Below, piece after piece: positions 12,897 to 23,711 of a stretch of DNA of 64,000 bases; the stretch's first letter is position 1, and each line of letters begins with the position of its first letter. Origin of the DNA: Calamus simplicifolius. Its lineage: Eukaryota > Streptophyta > Magnoliopsida > Arecales > Arecaceae. The DNA lies in NCBI GenBank assembly GCA_900491605.1, contig UESW01001504.1, positions 675,951-739,950 on the forward strand, in the 5' to 3' direction. The translations under genes and the position numbers were made by a program. The notes beneath the pieces are model-generated. The model searched no databases. It saw only the letters and a program-made list of their open reading frames with translations, and was not told where the DNA came from.

Positions 12897-14007
12897 CGTT
12901 GGGTAAATTGGCCAATAGGCCTGGAATACCTAAATGGGCTTTGAAAGCCCATTATCTTCCTATGTGGGTGAATAAGAAATTAAGAGAACATTTAGTTTTA
13001 CATCGAAAAAATTAAGAAAGGAAGGTTCACTTATATAAAAACCTTTTCCTTCATGCTTAAGTTCCTTAGGCTCACCATAAGTGGAGAGCTTGAGGGTGAT
13101 GCTACGCATCACCCCCATGCACGCGCGTGTGCGAAGGATGTAATGGGTGCTTTGTAGCCACACTTTGCACTTCGCATCACTACAAGAAGCTTGTGGAACA
13201 TTAAATTTTCCTAGATCATGAGGATCCAACGATGGAAACGATCGGATTAAGATGAGGGGATGAGATCAAACGATGGAGCGATGTGATTGATCAAAGCAGT
13301 GTTGATCAGTTGATCATGGCTTGGATTTATTGCAGCTATTGATAAGAAGACCATTGAATTATTGACCAACGGTTGACCGGTCAATAGTTGACCCACCAGT
13401 GGGCCGTTGGAGATAAGGCATCGCTCCAATCTTTCTATCGCCCATTCGATCAGGCCGTTGTGATAAATCATCATTTCGATCTTGAAACTGCGTATCACAG
13501 CCGTATAACCACCTATCTGATAATGTGATCATCAAATCACGATGGTAAAACATCGTATAAGGATGAGGATTGGGTTATATGATCGGCTGATCATCTTATC
13601 ATAGAATGAATTGGTGTATCAAAGGCTTCCTTTGATCAAATCCGATTAACCAATTCAAATCAATTTAAACCCAAAAGGATATATCCAAAATGCATCTAAA
13701 ACCTATAAATAGGACCTTAGACCTTTTCATTCATTCAATCCAATTTGATTCCATTCTGCTCTTAGGCATTTGCATACTCTCCTAAAGGAAGTATAGCAAT
13801 AGTGCATATAAAAAAAGAGAGAAGCATTCTTGGTTCGATATTTTTGGTGAATTATAGTGCTGCATTCATCAAAAGGAGACTGTTGTATCCTGGAAGACAT
13901 CGTCATACAGACCGTAAGAACCGTTGCAGGACGAAATTGTCTTAAGGACATAGAGTGTAACTCTAGACTTAGTCTTATAAATTAGGTAGCCATAATTTGT
14001 GCCAACA
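12897..14007 (+). repeat. Copia 3' LTR
   Basis: Begins CGTTGGGTAAATTGGCC (the first base has changed from T) and ends CCAACA. TATA box TATAAATA at 13704-13711. It matches 7270-8366 with scattered substitutions. Confidence 0.85.
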
Positions 14008-14012
14008 TTGAC

Positions 14013-14400
14013 ATGTATGTTAATACCAAACATGGAGGACCAAAATCAATTCACGTACCAAACAATCTTGCTAGAAAGGGTTGGATAGTTAGCGTAGGAT
14101 GCCCTTTTTGTGGTGAGCAATTGGAGATGGCATCTGATCTCTTTTTAAAGCGTCTGCTCTAGTTTGTAGTCTAATAGATATTAGACTTTACATCACGATC
14201 AAGAATATCGACCACTTATGGTCATCTTGAAGAAGGCACCATATCTCTAAATGTTAAAGATTGGTTTGGGATTAACTGGTTCTTATCTTTAGTGGCATAT
14301 ATGAAAGGAAAGAAACTTCAAAATCTTCTCTAATAAATCTTTTTAAGACTATTTATCATAGAATTCTATTTTCTTTTGAATCTTAGAAATGTATTACAAA
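14013..14400 (+). pseudogene. LINE zf-RVT fragment
   Basis: From about 14066 the + strand reads NLARKGWIVSVGCPFCGEQL followed by ASDLFLK, the Cys-rich zf-RVT domain found after RT in plant LINE ORF2. A further block near 14255-14330 (DWFGINWFLSLVAYMKGKK) matches the segment that follows it in such proteins. The 4690-7140 LINE has its own zf-RVT region, so this is a separate LINE scrap and not the other half of a LINE split by the copia element. Confidence 0.6.
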
Positions 14401-15019
14401 GAGAAGAGGCTCAAGCTCATATCAAGTTGAAATTTATGTTAAAGTCATCATGAGAAAAAAGAATTCATGTAACTTCTGCGTATAATCCTTTCTTGGTATA
14501 AACTAATTAACCTCCAATTGATAAATTCAAGGATAACCTTTCCCTACTTGCCACCAAAATATATACAGACATATATCTTAGGCTTCACTTTTGGGCATTG
14601 AAACACCAAGTGGAGGGCAAAAGTCACTTTTACCATAGTAATTCACTCCTCTCCTACTAGACAGCGTATTAACTATGTCCATTTGTCATAGAGACATAAA
14701 GATGGCATCTTTTGCAGGAGGAAGATGGTTCTCTCCTTTGATGGCTGAGTGGAATGGACCACATAATGTCACTGCAGGAATGCTGGCAAGATTCCAACCA
14801 CGCATCGAGTGGAATAGACCACATAATGTCATTATAGGAAGCCTGCCACATCTTTCAACGCAGTGGCACCACTATTTTCCAGAATTAAACTGAATTATAT
14901 AGCAGCATCCTTTACCACGCTGTTCCAACTAATTTCACAATTTTTTTTAATGAAAGATAATTGTTGCATCAAAGACTAGTGGGAATTACCTTTAAGTCAG
15001 CCCAAACCAAAAGGATCTT
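14400..15019. other. No recognisable gene
   Basis: Apart from the 60-bp duplication at 14747-14843, I see only AT-rich, unremarkable sequence between the LINE scrap and the foldback element. The short ORF at 14675-14893 simply reads through the duplication. Confidence 0.4.
14747..14843. repeat. 60-bp tandem duplication
   Basis: GAGTGGAATGGACCACATAA starts at 14747, and the same block with one change starts at 14807, exactly 60 bp later; similarity extends to about 14843 in the second copy. No coding role is evident. Confidence 0.7.
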
Positions 15020-15026
15020 GAATTTT

Positions 15027-15290
15027 AGGAAAAGACATTGTACACCGTCTCCGGTGCAGCAAGTCCTACGTGGGCTGCATCGTTCTTTTTTATTGGTCCA
15101 CATACGCACGATACCCATTAAAAAAATGTTAAGACATTCCAAGAGAAAAACTAACGACACCCTAGTTTTAAGCTTACGATACCGTAGTTATAAAGTCAAG
15201 ACACCCGTAAAAAAACTCACGACATCCTAGTTTTAAACAGATGACACCTTAGTTTTAAACTTAAGACACCCGTTCAAAAAAGTGTTTGCA
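15027..15290 (+). repeat. Foldback element left inverted repeat
   Basis: Pairs with 15965-16247 on the opposite strand. It contains six GACACC-type monomers at 21-22-bp spacing between about 15155 and 15275. Confidence 0.8.
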
Positions 15291-15964
15291 CATATTCCAA
15301 AAAAAACTGAACGGGTATTAATGCACGTCACGTCAAAATTAAATAGCTATTAAGAAAGCAAAAAAAACCTTACAACACTTTAGTTTTAAAGCCACGACAC
15401 CGTAGTTATAAAACTAAGACACCCGTTAAGAAAGCTTATGACACTCTAGTTATAAAGCCACGACACCCACTCGTCTATACATAAATTTCAAAAAAAGCTG
15501 GTATTAATGTACGTCATGTCAAAATTAAATAGCTATTAAGAAAGCAAAAAAAACCTTACGACACCATAGTTTTAAAGCCATGACACCGTAGTTATAAAAC
15601 TAAGACACCCATTAACAAAGCTTACGACACCCTAGTTATAAAGCCATGATACCGTAGTTATAAAGCCACGACACCCACTCGTTTATACACAAATTCCAAA
15701 AAAAGCTGGTATTAATGCAGGTCATGTCAAAATTAAATAGCTATTAAGAAAGCAAAAAAAAACCTTACGACATCCTAGTTTTAAAGCCACGACCCCGTAG
15801 TTATAAAGTCAAGACACCCATTCAAAAAGCAAAAAAAAACTCACGACATCCTAGTTTTAAACTCACGACATCCTAGTTTTAAGCTTAAGACACCGGTTTA
15901 GAAAAAGTATCTGTACACAACTTCCAAGAAAAAGCTGAACGAGTATTAATGCACGTTAAATGGC

Positions 15965-16247
15965 TTTTTTTTTGGAAGTTGTGTACATGTACCTTTTCTG
16001 AACGGGTGTCTTAAGCTTAAAACTAGGGTGTCGTGAGTTTAAAACTAGGATGTCGTGAGTTTTTTTACGGGTATCTTGACTTTATAACTACGGTGTCGTA
16101 AGCTTAAAACTAGGGTGTCGTTAGTTTTTCTCTTGGGATGTCTTAACATTTTTTAATGGGTGTCGTGCGTATGTGAACCAATAAAAAAGAACGGTGCAGC
16201 CCACGTAGGCCTTGCTGCACCGGGGGCGATGTAAAAAGACTTTTCCT
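15965..16247 (-). repeat. Foldback element right inverted repeat
   Basis: Reverse complement of the left end, with a few substitutions and small indels. On the + strand it reads as GGTGTC monomers and ends in CTTTTCCT. Confidence 0.8.
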
Positions 16248-16254
16248 GAATTTT

Positions 16255-18900
16255 ATGCTCTCCGGCCCAACAGCCGCTAGGAAGACGCATGAAAGCTCCA
16301 AGTCCACAACATTTGTTTTTTCTCCTCCTAAGTCTGGTCCATTTAAGTCATGCCGTGTGTTATCGATGAATCGTAGTCAAGCCGTGTGCCATTGGCTAGT
16401 CATTCATCTTTATGTGGCGGACATTGAAGATGACCTTCATGAAACATGTAATCTGAAAGAATCATTTTATAGTCCCTTTTTTCAATTATTTAGCCCTTTA
16501 TTCTTTAAGATAAGTAAATGAGGAGACTCGGCCGTCATAATCATCGGCTGTTGGGGTTTAGAGATAATAGTAGGATTTCTCGTTGAATAAGAACCAAGGA
16601 TTTTTATCTTATTATCAACGATCAGATTCGTTGTTGTCCTTGAATCCTTTGAACCGGAGTTCAAATCATCAAAACCCTTTTTTTAAAAGACTTTTTTAAT
16701 TCCTTTTGTCCTTTGCTTTGGCTGAAATACCCGAGCCTCTTTCCGTGAGAAAATCTCACGCTCCCCACCCACGCTTGGCTCTCTTCAAAGCTTTGACCAA
16801 AGCACCTCCTTGATTCTCCCCATCTTCCTCTTTCTTTGCACGGATGGGTTCGTGCTTCCAGTGGAAGGGAACAAGTGGAGCAACCAGAGAAGGAACATTC
16901 TTTTTCCAAAAGAAATAAATGATCTTTTTCTGAAGTCAAAGTCAACGATAACTTCACGCATGGAATAGTTATTTGTCTTATTCTAAATATTCTAAATATT
17001 TAATATAATATATATTATGATATATATTATAATTTTAATAAATAAGGTAAGGTTTATATATAATTTTGATAAAATGATGGATCTAATTTTTTAAAACCTA
17101 AAATTTAAAAATTTTAAATAGAGGATCAAAATCCTAGCCATAATCCATTCAACTCAGCTCATCCAAGCATTTTTCTAACTACATAGGGTCGGCTATATGA
17201 ATTTTCTTCCTCCACTATACTCTATTCAGGACTAAATTGATTTTCAAATTATAAATAGTTATATATTTTTTAATTATTTCTATCAATGTTAGTTATGTCT
17301 ATCTCTATCTCAATCCTTATCATGGACCTAGCCATAATCCTTTCCAAAACATTAGTTTTTTTTGGAAATTAGACCCACCACTCAATGTTAGGATAATTTA
17401 TAATTGTTGATGAATGAGAATATTAGAAGTAACGTCAAGATATGGCTAGCTTCTTCCACATGATTTGGGTGAGGGTCTTAATGGTAGCAAGGAGCAACAC
17501 AAGATCAGATTTGGAAGCACTATGATGAAAAGGGCAGTTGAAGCTGAAGTTAGGAGGAGAGGATTGAGAGGTTGGGATTGCAAGATTAACTTGGAGAGGT
17601 GATATGTTAAAAGACCTAAAATAATAGGACGATGGAGTAGAAATAGCCTAAGATCGTAACTTTTAACTGGGTCTTGAAGAGCATAATGGGTCATGGTTTT
17701 ATTTTATCATAAATGTCAAAATTGGGATTAAAGTCACTCCTAGTTTCACTGGGGATTATTATCTAGAGTACTCTTGTCCCCAATAATCTATGATCACCTG
17801 TTTGATATGCTATATCATGGTAATTGAGATCCCTAAATATCTATAATTAAGTTATTTAGTATGCTATGAAAATCTAAGATTACTAATTATTTAATATCAA
17901 AATAGTCCATGTATTTTGTAACTATCATAATAATTTATTATTATTTCACATTATTTGTTATTCTAATATTTAGTTAAATTATAATATTATATTTTATAAA
18001 ATTATATTATGATAGTATTATAATAGTTTAATATTTAATTATAATCATTTTATAATATAATGCATGAGGTAAATTGGCTTCATTTGAATGTAGCTAATTA
18101 AGATTGGATCCATCACCTACTTCACGTTTGGATTCATACAATTTATGAATTTCAAAGATAAAAAAAAAGTTTAAAAGGTGAAGTGACTTCGAAATCCGTA
18201 TAGATCCAGATGAAGAAATTGATCGGATTTTAAATTTGACTATATTATATTATTATAATATTATCTTATAATATTGATTTATATTATGTTAATATGAAAA
18301 TAATATCATATATCTTTTTTTCTTTAGATGAGGAGTATTTTGGCCTTAAAATCTAAGTCCAAGATAACCTTATGAATGACGAGGATCTTTAATATCTGTT
18401 ATTAAGAATGGGTATGATATCATTGTGTTAAACGTTGATTTTAAAGATGAAGGTGATTTGGAATTATCATATCTTAAAATCATTGAAATGCAATTAAATA
18501 TAATTATTTTTCTGAATTATTGATGATATTGAATATATGGATCATCTCACGGAAAAAAAAAAAAACCCATAAGTGGTCGTTCAAATTACTTTTAGAATAG
18601 TTATTCACTTCTATTCTACTCAACAGCTCATTGGTTAAAATTGATCAGATCCACCGACGACTCTAACTTGTTCAGCACGAAGGGAGAAGAGAGGTGGGGG
18701 AAGGAAGTACAATTTATGCAAGGAAAATGGCTCCCTCAATTGATTGCTAGAGTAGAGGAATGCTGGCATAAAAAATGCCTACCGTGTGCCACACTTTTGG
18801 TCATCGCAGGAGACACGGTTGCGACAAACGCTCACCATGATGACGACCACCAAAGGAAGCCGATCAATTTCGTAAGTAATTAACATCGAGGACGACGACC
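16255..18900. other. AT-rich intergenic DNA, no recognisable gene
   Basis: About 2.6 kb with low-complexity AT stretches (16980-17100, 17900-18060, 18230-18310) and a poly-A run near 18551. Short ORFs at 16255-16521 and 18641-18883 have no recognisable domain, and I do not call them genes. The last part, 18600-18900, is the upstream region of the LRR pseudogene. Confidence 0.5.
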
Positions 18901-18944
18901 ACCGGAACCCACGTCACTCACGACTGCGGGGCATTCTTCCTTGC

Positions 18945-18954
18945 CTATAAATAA
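18945..18954 (+). promoter_or_regulatory. TATA box of the LRR receptor-kinase pseudogene
   Basis: CTATAAATAA sits about 80-110 bp before the candidate start codons (19036 and 19057), a normal plant TATA-to-start distance. The region just upstream is less AT-rich than its surroundings. Confidence 0.55.
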
Positions 18955-19035
18955 GGCTTCTGAACACTCACTAATTACTTCAGCACCAACCACAAGAGTT
19001 AGAGACCAATGAGCACCAAGATTCCTTGCTAGCTT

Positions 19036-20170
19036 ATGCCCCCATATTATAATATTATGGACCCTAAGAAGCCTTTTCCTCCACGATCCCTCTCCCCTGC
19101 TCTCCTGTCCCTTCGTCTCATTCTGTTCTGTTTCCTCTTCATCATCTCCTTTCCTTATTCGTCATCAGCTGCTGCTGCAACCTCTTCTACGCTTCAATCC
19201 CAAGCACGAGCTCTCCTCCACTGGAAATCCACCCTCCAAAACCCCATGCACTGAGTTCATGGACCCTCTCCAACCACACGTGCCATCACCGAAATCAACC
19301 TGCACCGTGCCGGTTTGGCAGGCAGGCTCGATTCGCTCGACTTCTCTGCCTTCACGTCTCTCACTCGCCATCGGCACCATCTCCAGTCTCAGCTCCCTCG
19401 ATCTCGCTCAGAATCGTCTCTCCGGCAATCTGCCATACTCTCTGGCCAATCTTTCTCGTCTGTCCGAGATCGACCTTACCAGCAACGAATTAACCGGTGA
19501 GATACTTCCCTTCTTCTTCTCCAGTTGGAGAAATCTTGTTACTCTTAGACTCAAAGTCAATCAATTCACTGGAGGACTACCCGGGGAAATTGGTAAGCTC
19601 AAGGGTTTAGTATTTCTTGATCTGCAGAAAAACAATCTCATCGGTCCCATTCCTCCAGTCCTTGGCAACATGACCAAACTAAAATCTATTAATCTTCGTC
19701 ATAACCTACTTTCTGGTCATATACCCCATGAATTTGGCAGCCTAGTGAACTTAAGATATCTAGCCCTTCTAAGTAATTCTCTAACTGGTCCTATTTCTCC
19801 CAGTTTAGGAAACCTCACAAAGCTTGAACTTTTGGACCTCTACAATAATACGATTTCAGGCACCATCCCACGTGAATTAGGCAACTTAGCAAACTTAAAA
19901 GATCTACTCCTTCAAAATAATTCTCTAATTGGTCCTATTCCTCCTAGTTTAGGAAACCTCACCAAGCTTGCACGTCTTCACCTCTTAGAGAATGAGAATT
20001 CAGGCACCATCCCACGTGAATTAGGCAACCTAATGAGCGTATATGATTTTTGATATCAGTCGTGCTTACCTAACAGGTTCCATCCCTCCTAGCTTAGGAA
20101 ATCTCACTGAAGTTCGCTATTTGTACCTCTACGACAATAGTCTCCCCAGCTCCATACCCCTTGAACTAGG
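19036..20170 (+). pseudogene. LRR receptor-like kinase gene, 5' half (disrupted)
   Basis: The first block (19036-19254) has a signal-peptide-like hydrophobic stretch (LILFCFLFIISFPYSSS) and the family N-terminal ARALLHWKSTLQNP. The following W...C cap region is deleted or frameshifted around 19245-19310. From 19400 to 20053 about nine plant-type LRRs are open in one frame (LxxLxxLxLxxNxLxGxIPxxLGNL). A frameshift near 20046 moves the next repeat (LTGSIPPSLGNLTEV) to another frame. At 20170 the gene is cut by a gypsy element, whose target duplication CTAGG is at 20166-20170. It resembles LRR-XI/XII-like receptor kinases of the MIK type, which sense extracellular ligands at the plasma membrane. 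Either ATG 19036 or 19057 could be the start. Confidence 0.85.
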
Positions 20171-20445
20171 TGTAGTACCCGGTTCCTACGAACCAGGTTT
20201 AGGTTAATTCTAACCCGGTTCATGCGAACCAGGTCTGGGTTAATTCTAACCCGGTTCATGTGAACCAGGTTTGGGTTGATTTAATGTATTGAGTAACGCT
20301 TCGCTCGCAGCGATGACGCTTTGTTTCTCCAGATCTCATAACCGAAGCGTCTCGCTGCGACATTAAAAAGGCGGGGGGAGCCCTCCCTCCTAGTGCTCAG
20401 AGTTCGCGTCCCCTCCAGGTAATTCTCTGCCCATCCTCTTAGTGC

Positions 20446-21240
20446 TAGAGAGAGAGAGAGTTGCCATGGGAGAAAGAGGAAGAGAGAGAGTATCAGGAGA
20501 GAGGAAGAGAGAGAGTATCAGGAGAGAGGAAGAGAGAGAGAGACAGCAGGAGAGAGAGAAAGCAAGCGGGAGAGAAAGAAAGAGAAAGCGAGCGGGAGAG
20601 AGCGAGAGAGAGAACCAGAGAGATCGCGAGAGAGGAACCGGCCGTTCCCCTTGGTTCAGGTCCGGCGGCGTGCTCGCCGCCGCGCCGGGCCTGATACCTA
20701 GCCGGCGACCCCGCCGGCGCCGGGGAGGCGTCCGATGGGGTGGTGGTGGAGAGAGAGAGGAGAGGGAGGGCCAATTGGCCCTCCTCTCGCGCGGTGGCGG
20801 AAGCGGAAGCCGGTTGGTTCGGGCCCGGCGGCATGCTCGCCGCCTCGCCGGGCCCGAGACTTGGCCTGTCGCCTCCACCGGCGCCGGGTGTGCGTCCGGT
20901 GGAGGTCCGGCCGGCCATGGTGGCCGGCCGAGCCGCCGGCATAGTTCCATGCCGTGCGGAGGAGTTAGAGAGAGTGAGAGAAATTGAGGGAGAAGGAGGG
21001 GGTTTGGCGGCCGGCCGCGGCGGCGGCCGGCTCTGGCCCGGCCACCGGCGGCCGAGCCGCCCTCAATTTGGCCGGCGGCGGCCCCGGCCGCTGGCCATGT
21101 CCCCATCCCCTGTTCGGTGAAACAGGGGATTGGGTGGGATTTGGTTTGAACCGGGCCGGCTGGGCCGGCAGGTTCAGGCCTTTTGGGCCGTGCAGTGGGC
21201 TGAATTTGGGCTGGATTTTGGGCCCTGTATCGGGCCGGGA
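20446..21240. other. GA-rich and GC-rich leader block inside the Del LTR
   Basis: A run of GAGA repeats (20446-20630) is followed by about 600 bp of CCGG-rich DNA, in sharp contrast to the AT-rich neighbours. The block is repeated in the 3' LTR at about 25816-26600 with indels. All frames are open simply because of base composition, so I do not call a protein. It could be the LTR promoter or leader. Confidence 0.6.
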
Positions 21241-21647
21241 TTAGAAAAATAATTATATGGCTAGAATCTGGATGAATTCTAGTTTCTTGGGATATTTTTA
21301 CTTCCCCAATCGGTGTGTGTAGTGGGAGATATTCGGGCCCAAAGTAGGGCCCGTGAACTAGTCTGGGTAGAAATTCTAAGGGTCATTTTAATATTCCTTG
21401 CTAATCAATTAATTGTGTAAATAATCCTGTAGGTGCTCAGACATCTGACTAGCTTATTTATACCTGTTGGATTGCGTGCTGAGGTAAGTAAGCCAGTTAT
21501 CAGTTTATTAAATAATTATTTCAGGATATGCATAGTTAAATTGTGAATTGTGATATGAAGAATTGTTATTGGCTAAATTTGTAAGTAGATGAATATTATG
21601 AATACATGGTTGTTTATGTACTATGATTTCATGTGTGGATGCTATGC

Positions 21648-21775
21648 ATGAGAGATGCAGTTATTATGCATGAGAGATGCAGTTATTATGCATGAGAGAT
21701 GCAGTTGCTATGCATGAGAGATGCAGTTGCTATGCATGAAAGATGCAGTTGCTATGCATGAGAGATGCAGTTATT
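21648..21775 (+). repeat. 22-bp tandem repeat in 5' LTR, six copies
   Basis: The unit ATGCATGAGAGATGCAGTTR-YT occurs six times in a row here but only three times at the matching place in the 3' LTR (about 27022-27088). Confidence 0.85.
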
Positions 21776-21923
21776 ATGACATTGATGTGATGTATTACAT
21801 GCAATTGTTCAGTAGGTATAATCCACTGTTTATGCAATATTGTGTTGTTATTGATATGATGAGTGCATGTAATGTGAGGTACTGTTATGTATCGCCGCGG
21901 CCCTCCTTTATCATGTCATACCC

Positions 21924-22254
21924 TGGTATTTCGACCCTACTTCAGTAGGGGGGATACTTGTTGGTACACTATGGTATTTGACCCTACTTCAGTAGGGGGG
22001 ATACTTGTTGGTACATTATGGTATTTCGACCCTACTTCAGTAGGGGGGATACTTGTTGGTACACTATGGTATTTCGACCCTACTTCAGTAGGGGGGATAC
22101 TTGTTGGTACACTATGGTATTTCGACCCTAATTCAGTAGGGGGGATACTTGTTAGTATACTATGGTATTTCGACCCTACTTCAGTAGGGGGGATACTTGT
22201 TAGTATACTATGGTATTTCGACCCTTTCAGTAGGGGGGATGATTGTTGGTACAT
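21924..22254 (+). repeat. 48-bp hairpin minisatellite in 5' LTR, seven units
   Basis: Each unit starts GGTATTTCGACCCTAC and contains the inverted repeat CCCTACTTCAGTAGGG (6-bp stem, 4-nt loop). The last unit is shortened. The 3' LTR has six units at 27238-27520. Confidence 0.9.
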
Positions 22255-23296
22255 TATTGAGATATTGCAGGGCCGTGGGTCACATTTACAGTTACCATTG
22301 AGAGTATAAACAATGGATTTACTTATATAGTATAATTGAGCAGTTATGGATGCGAATGATTGGTATTATATTCATAAGTGCCGCCGCGGTTCTCCTTTGC
22401 TATGGCCATACACACCTAGAGGATGTGCTCAGATGAGGCATTGCAGGGCCGTGGGACACGCATGATATAATACTTACATTGCATAATGGAGTGATTGTGA
22501 ATGCAAAAGAATGATTATTTATATGTGCCGCCGTGGCTCTCCTTTGTTATGGGGCATTGCAGGGCCGTGGGACACATGATATAATATAACAATTGGAATG
22601 CTTTATATGCACTGATAATTTGCTATGATATAATACAACAATGATGAGTGCAAATGATTTGAATTATATTTATATGTGCCACCATGGCTCTCCTTTGTTA
22701 TGGAGCATTGCAGGGCCTTGGGACACATATGATATAATATAACAATGATGGGTTTACTTACATTGCACGTTTGAGTATTTGTGAAATGTTTATGCATGCA
22801 GATCATTTATATGCTTATTGATTGCTATGCTATGATTTGACTGTATAATGTGGTTTACTTACTGAGTGTAATCTCATAAAAATATTATAATATTTTTGCT
22901 ACAGGACCATGAGATTTGAGAATAACATGTTGGAGTGATGGACCTCAACTCAAATAAAATATAGATTTTGTTTTATTGCTATACCAGTGTATTTATGTGT
23001 AGGGCTTGATGCCCAGACTATATTATTGTGGTGTGTAAGGAACCATAGGTTCGTTGGAGCTTCTATTTAAAATAAAGTGGATTCATATGTTGATGTAACC
23101 CCAGTAATGCTTATGTGTAGGGCTTGTAGCCCAAATCTTTAGTTATGGATTGTATTAAAGACATGGACTTGAATGATATATAGGTTGTTGCTTTTCTTGA
23201 ATTCAGTGTCATGTTTCGGGACGCCTTGCATGCCCGGCACGCGGCGGGTTGTTACCCTAGCTCAAAATTTTTGGGTCTGGGGTGTGACAGCTTTTA

Positions 23297-23308
23297 TGGT
23301 ATCAGAGC
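23297..23308 (+). promoter_or_regulatory. Primer binding site (tRNA-iMet)
   Basis: TGGTATCAGAGC, eight bases after the 5' LTR end, complementary to the 3' end of initiator tRNA-Met as in many plant LTR elements. Confidence 0.9.
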
Positions 23309-23486
23309 TTAGGTTATGACCCTAGGGACGCAGACATATTGACATGATACAGTTATGACCCTAGGGACACAGACATATTGACATGATAACATGGAGAGAA
23401 CATATTTTGATGACATTATACTTAGAGTCATCTAACACATTAGTTTATGATGATATTAACCACATCTAATTTAACAGAAAATAGAT

Positions 23487-23711
23487 ATGGCTCGCAGTAC
23501 TAGGAGCCAACTGTATGAGGAGGACTCTCTGGCCGGTAATGCTGATCAGCCGGTGGGTCAAGGAACTACTGGAGGTATGGCCCCTGCCAACCCAGTAGGA
23601 ACTGAGCACCAGCGATTCCAGTCTGAGATGCTTCAAGCTCTCTCGAGTATGGCGCAGTCTATGCAGGCATGCAGCATCAGAGTGCGCAGCGGAAGCGTGG
23701 TGGGCCCATAA
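23487..23711 (+). pseudogene. Gypsy Gag N-terminal fragment
   Basis: A 74-codon ORF starting MARSTRSQLYEEDSLAG, about 180 bp after the primer site, where Del/Tekay gag begins. It includes a heptad-like stretch (FQSEMLQALSSMAQSMQ). The frame ends before any capsid domain or zinc knuckle, and I recognise neither downstream. It is a truncated Gag of a non-autonomous copy. What follows (23712-25200) is AT-rich and has no clear domain. Confidence 0.65.

Larger units (their letters stand above)
7270..14007 (+). mobile_element. Ty1/copia LTR retrotransposon, complete structure but decayed
   Basis: Two similar ~1.1-kb LTRs (7270-8366 and 12897-14007) flank gag, protease, integrase, reverse transcriptase and RNase H in copia order. 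The flanking pentamers TTGAT (7265-7269) and TTGAC (14008-14012) are an imperfect candidate target duplication. LTR divergence is visible by eye, with many substitutions and small indels, so this is an old insertion. No clear tRNA-iMet primer site follows the 5' LTR; that, together with many stops, argues that the copy is dead. Confidence 0.9.
15027..16247. mobile_element. Foldback DNA transposon with GACACC repeat arrays (non-autonomous)
   Basis: About 1.22 kb bounded by AGGAAAAG and CTTTTCCT, with the exact 7-bp direct repeat GAATTTT on both sides (15020-15026 and 16248-16254). The ends are long inverted repeats: roughly 15027-15290 pairs with 15965-16247, including GGTGCAGCAAG, CACATACGCACGA and a run of ~22-bp monomers that begin GACACC. 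The centre (15290-15960) holds three ~195-bp direct repeats that share TCAAAATTAAATAGCTATTA and further GACACC monomers. There is no ORF of note. The same monomer type fills arrays in the MULE copies at 44-62 kb, so this may be a derivative mobilised by that family. Superfamily assignment from the 7-bp duplication alone is uncertain (hAT 8 bp, Mutator about 9 bp). Confidence 0.8.
20171..23289 (+). repeat. Del-type 5' LTR (3.1 kb)
   Basis: Starts TGTAGTACCCGGTTCCTACG and ends GGGGTGTGACA. Notable parts: three degenerate CCGGTTC-type direct repeats at the start (20178-20270), a GA-rich then very GC-rich block at 20440-21240, a 22-bp repeat with six copies at 21648-21775, a 48-bp hairpin minisatellite with seven copies at 21924-22254, and degenerate repeats containing GCAGGGCCGTGGGACAC at 22380-22740. 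Confidence 0.92.

Noticed and set aside
4690..14400. One LINE split into two halves by the copia element
   Set aside because: Both sides carry the zf-RVT region of ORF2, so the flanks cannot be two parts of a single LINE copy.
15155..15905. CRISPR-like array of short repeats
   Set aside because: The ~22-bp monomers are degenerate and contiguous, with no unique spacers, and this is eukaryotic DNA with inverted ends and a target duplication.
18641..18883. 80-residue ORF upstream of the LRR gene
   Set aside because: No domain and no support beyond being open; it is probably part of the LRR gene upstream region.
20390..21244. Several overlapping long ORFs on both strands (and at 25816-26720)
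   Set aside because: They are open in many frames at once because the LTR block is GC- and GA-rich; no domain is seen in any frame.
21887..22309. Repetitive protein WYFDPTSVGGILVGTL
   Set aside because: The 48-bp minisatellite is a multiple of three and has no stops, so both strands stay open. It lies in an LTR without coding context.
23297..23308. tRNA gene fragment
   Set aside because: The 12 bases complementary to initiator tRNA-Met are the retroelement primer site; no cloverleaf can be formed around them. I saw no tRNA or rRNA genes in the window.
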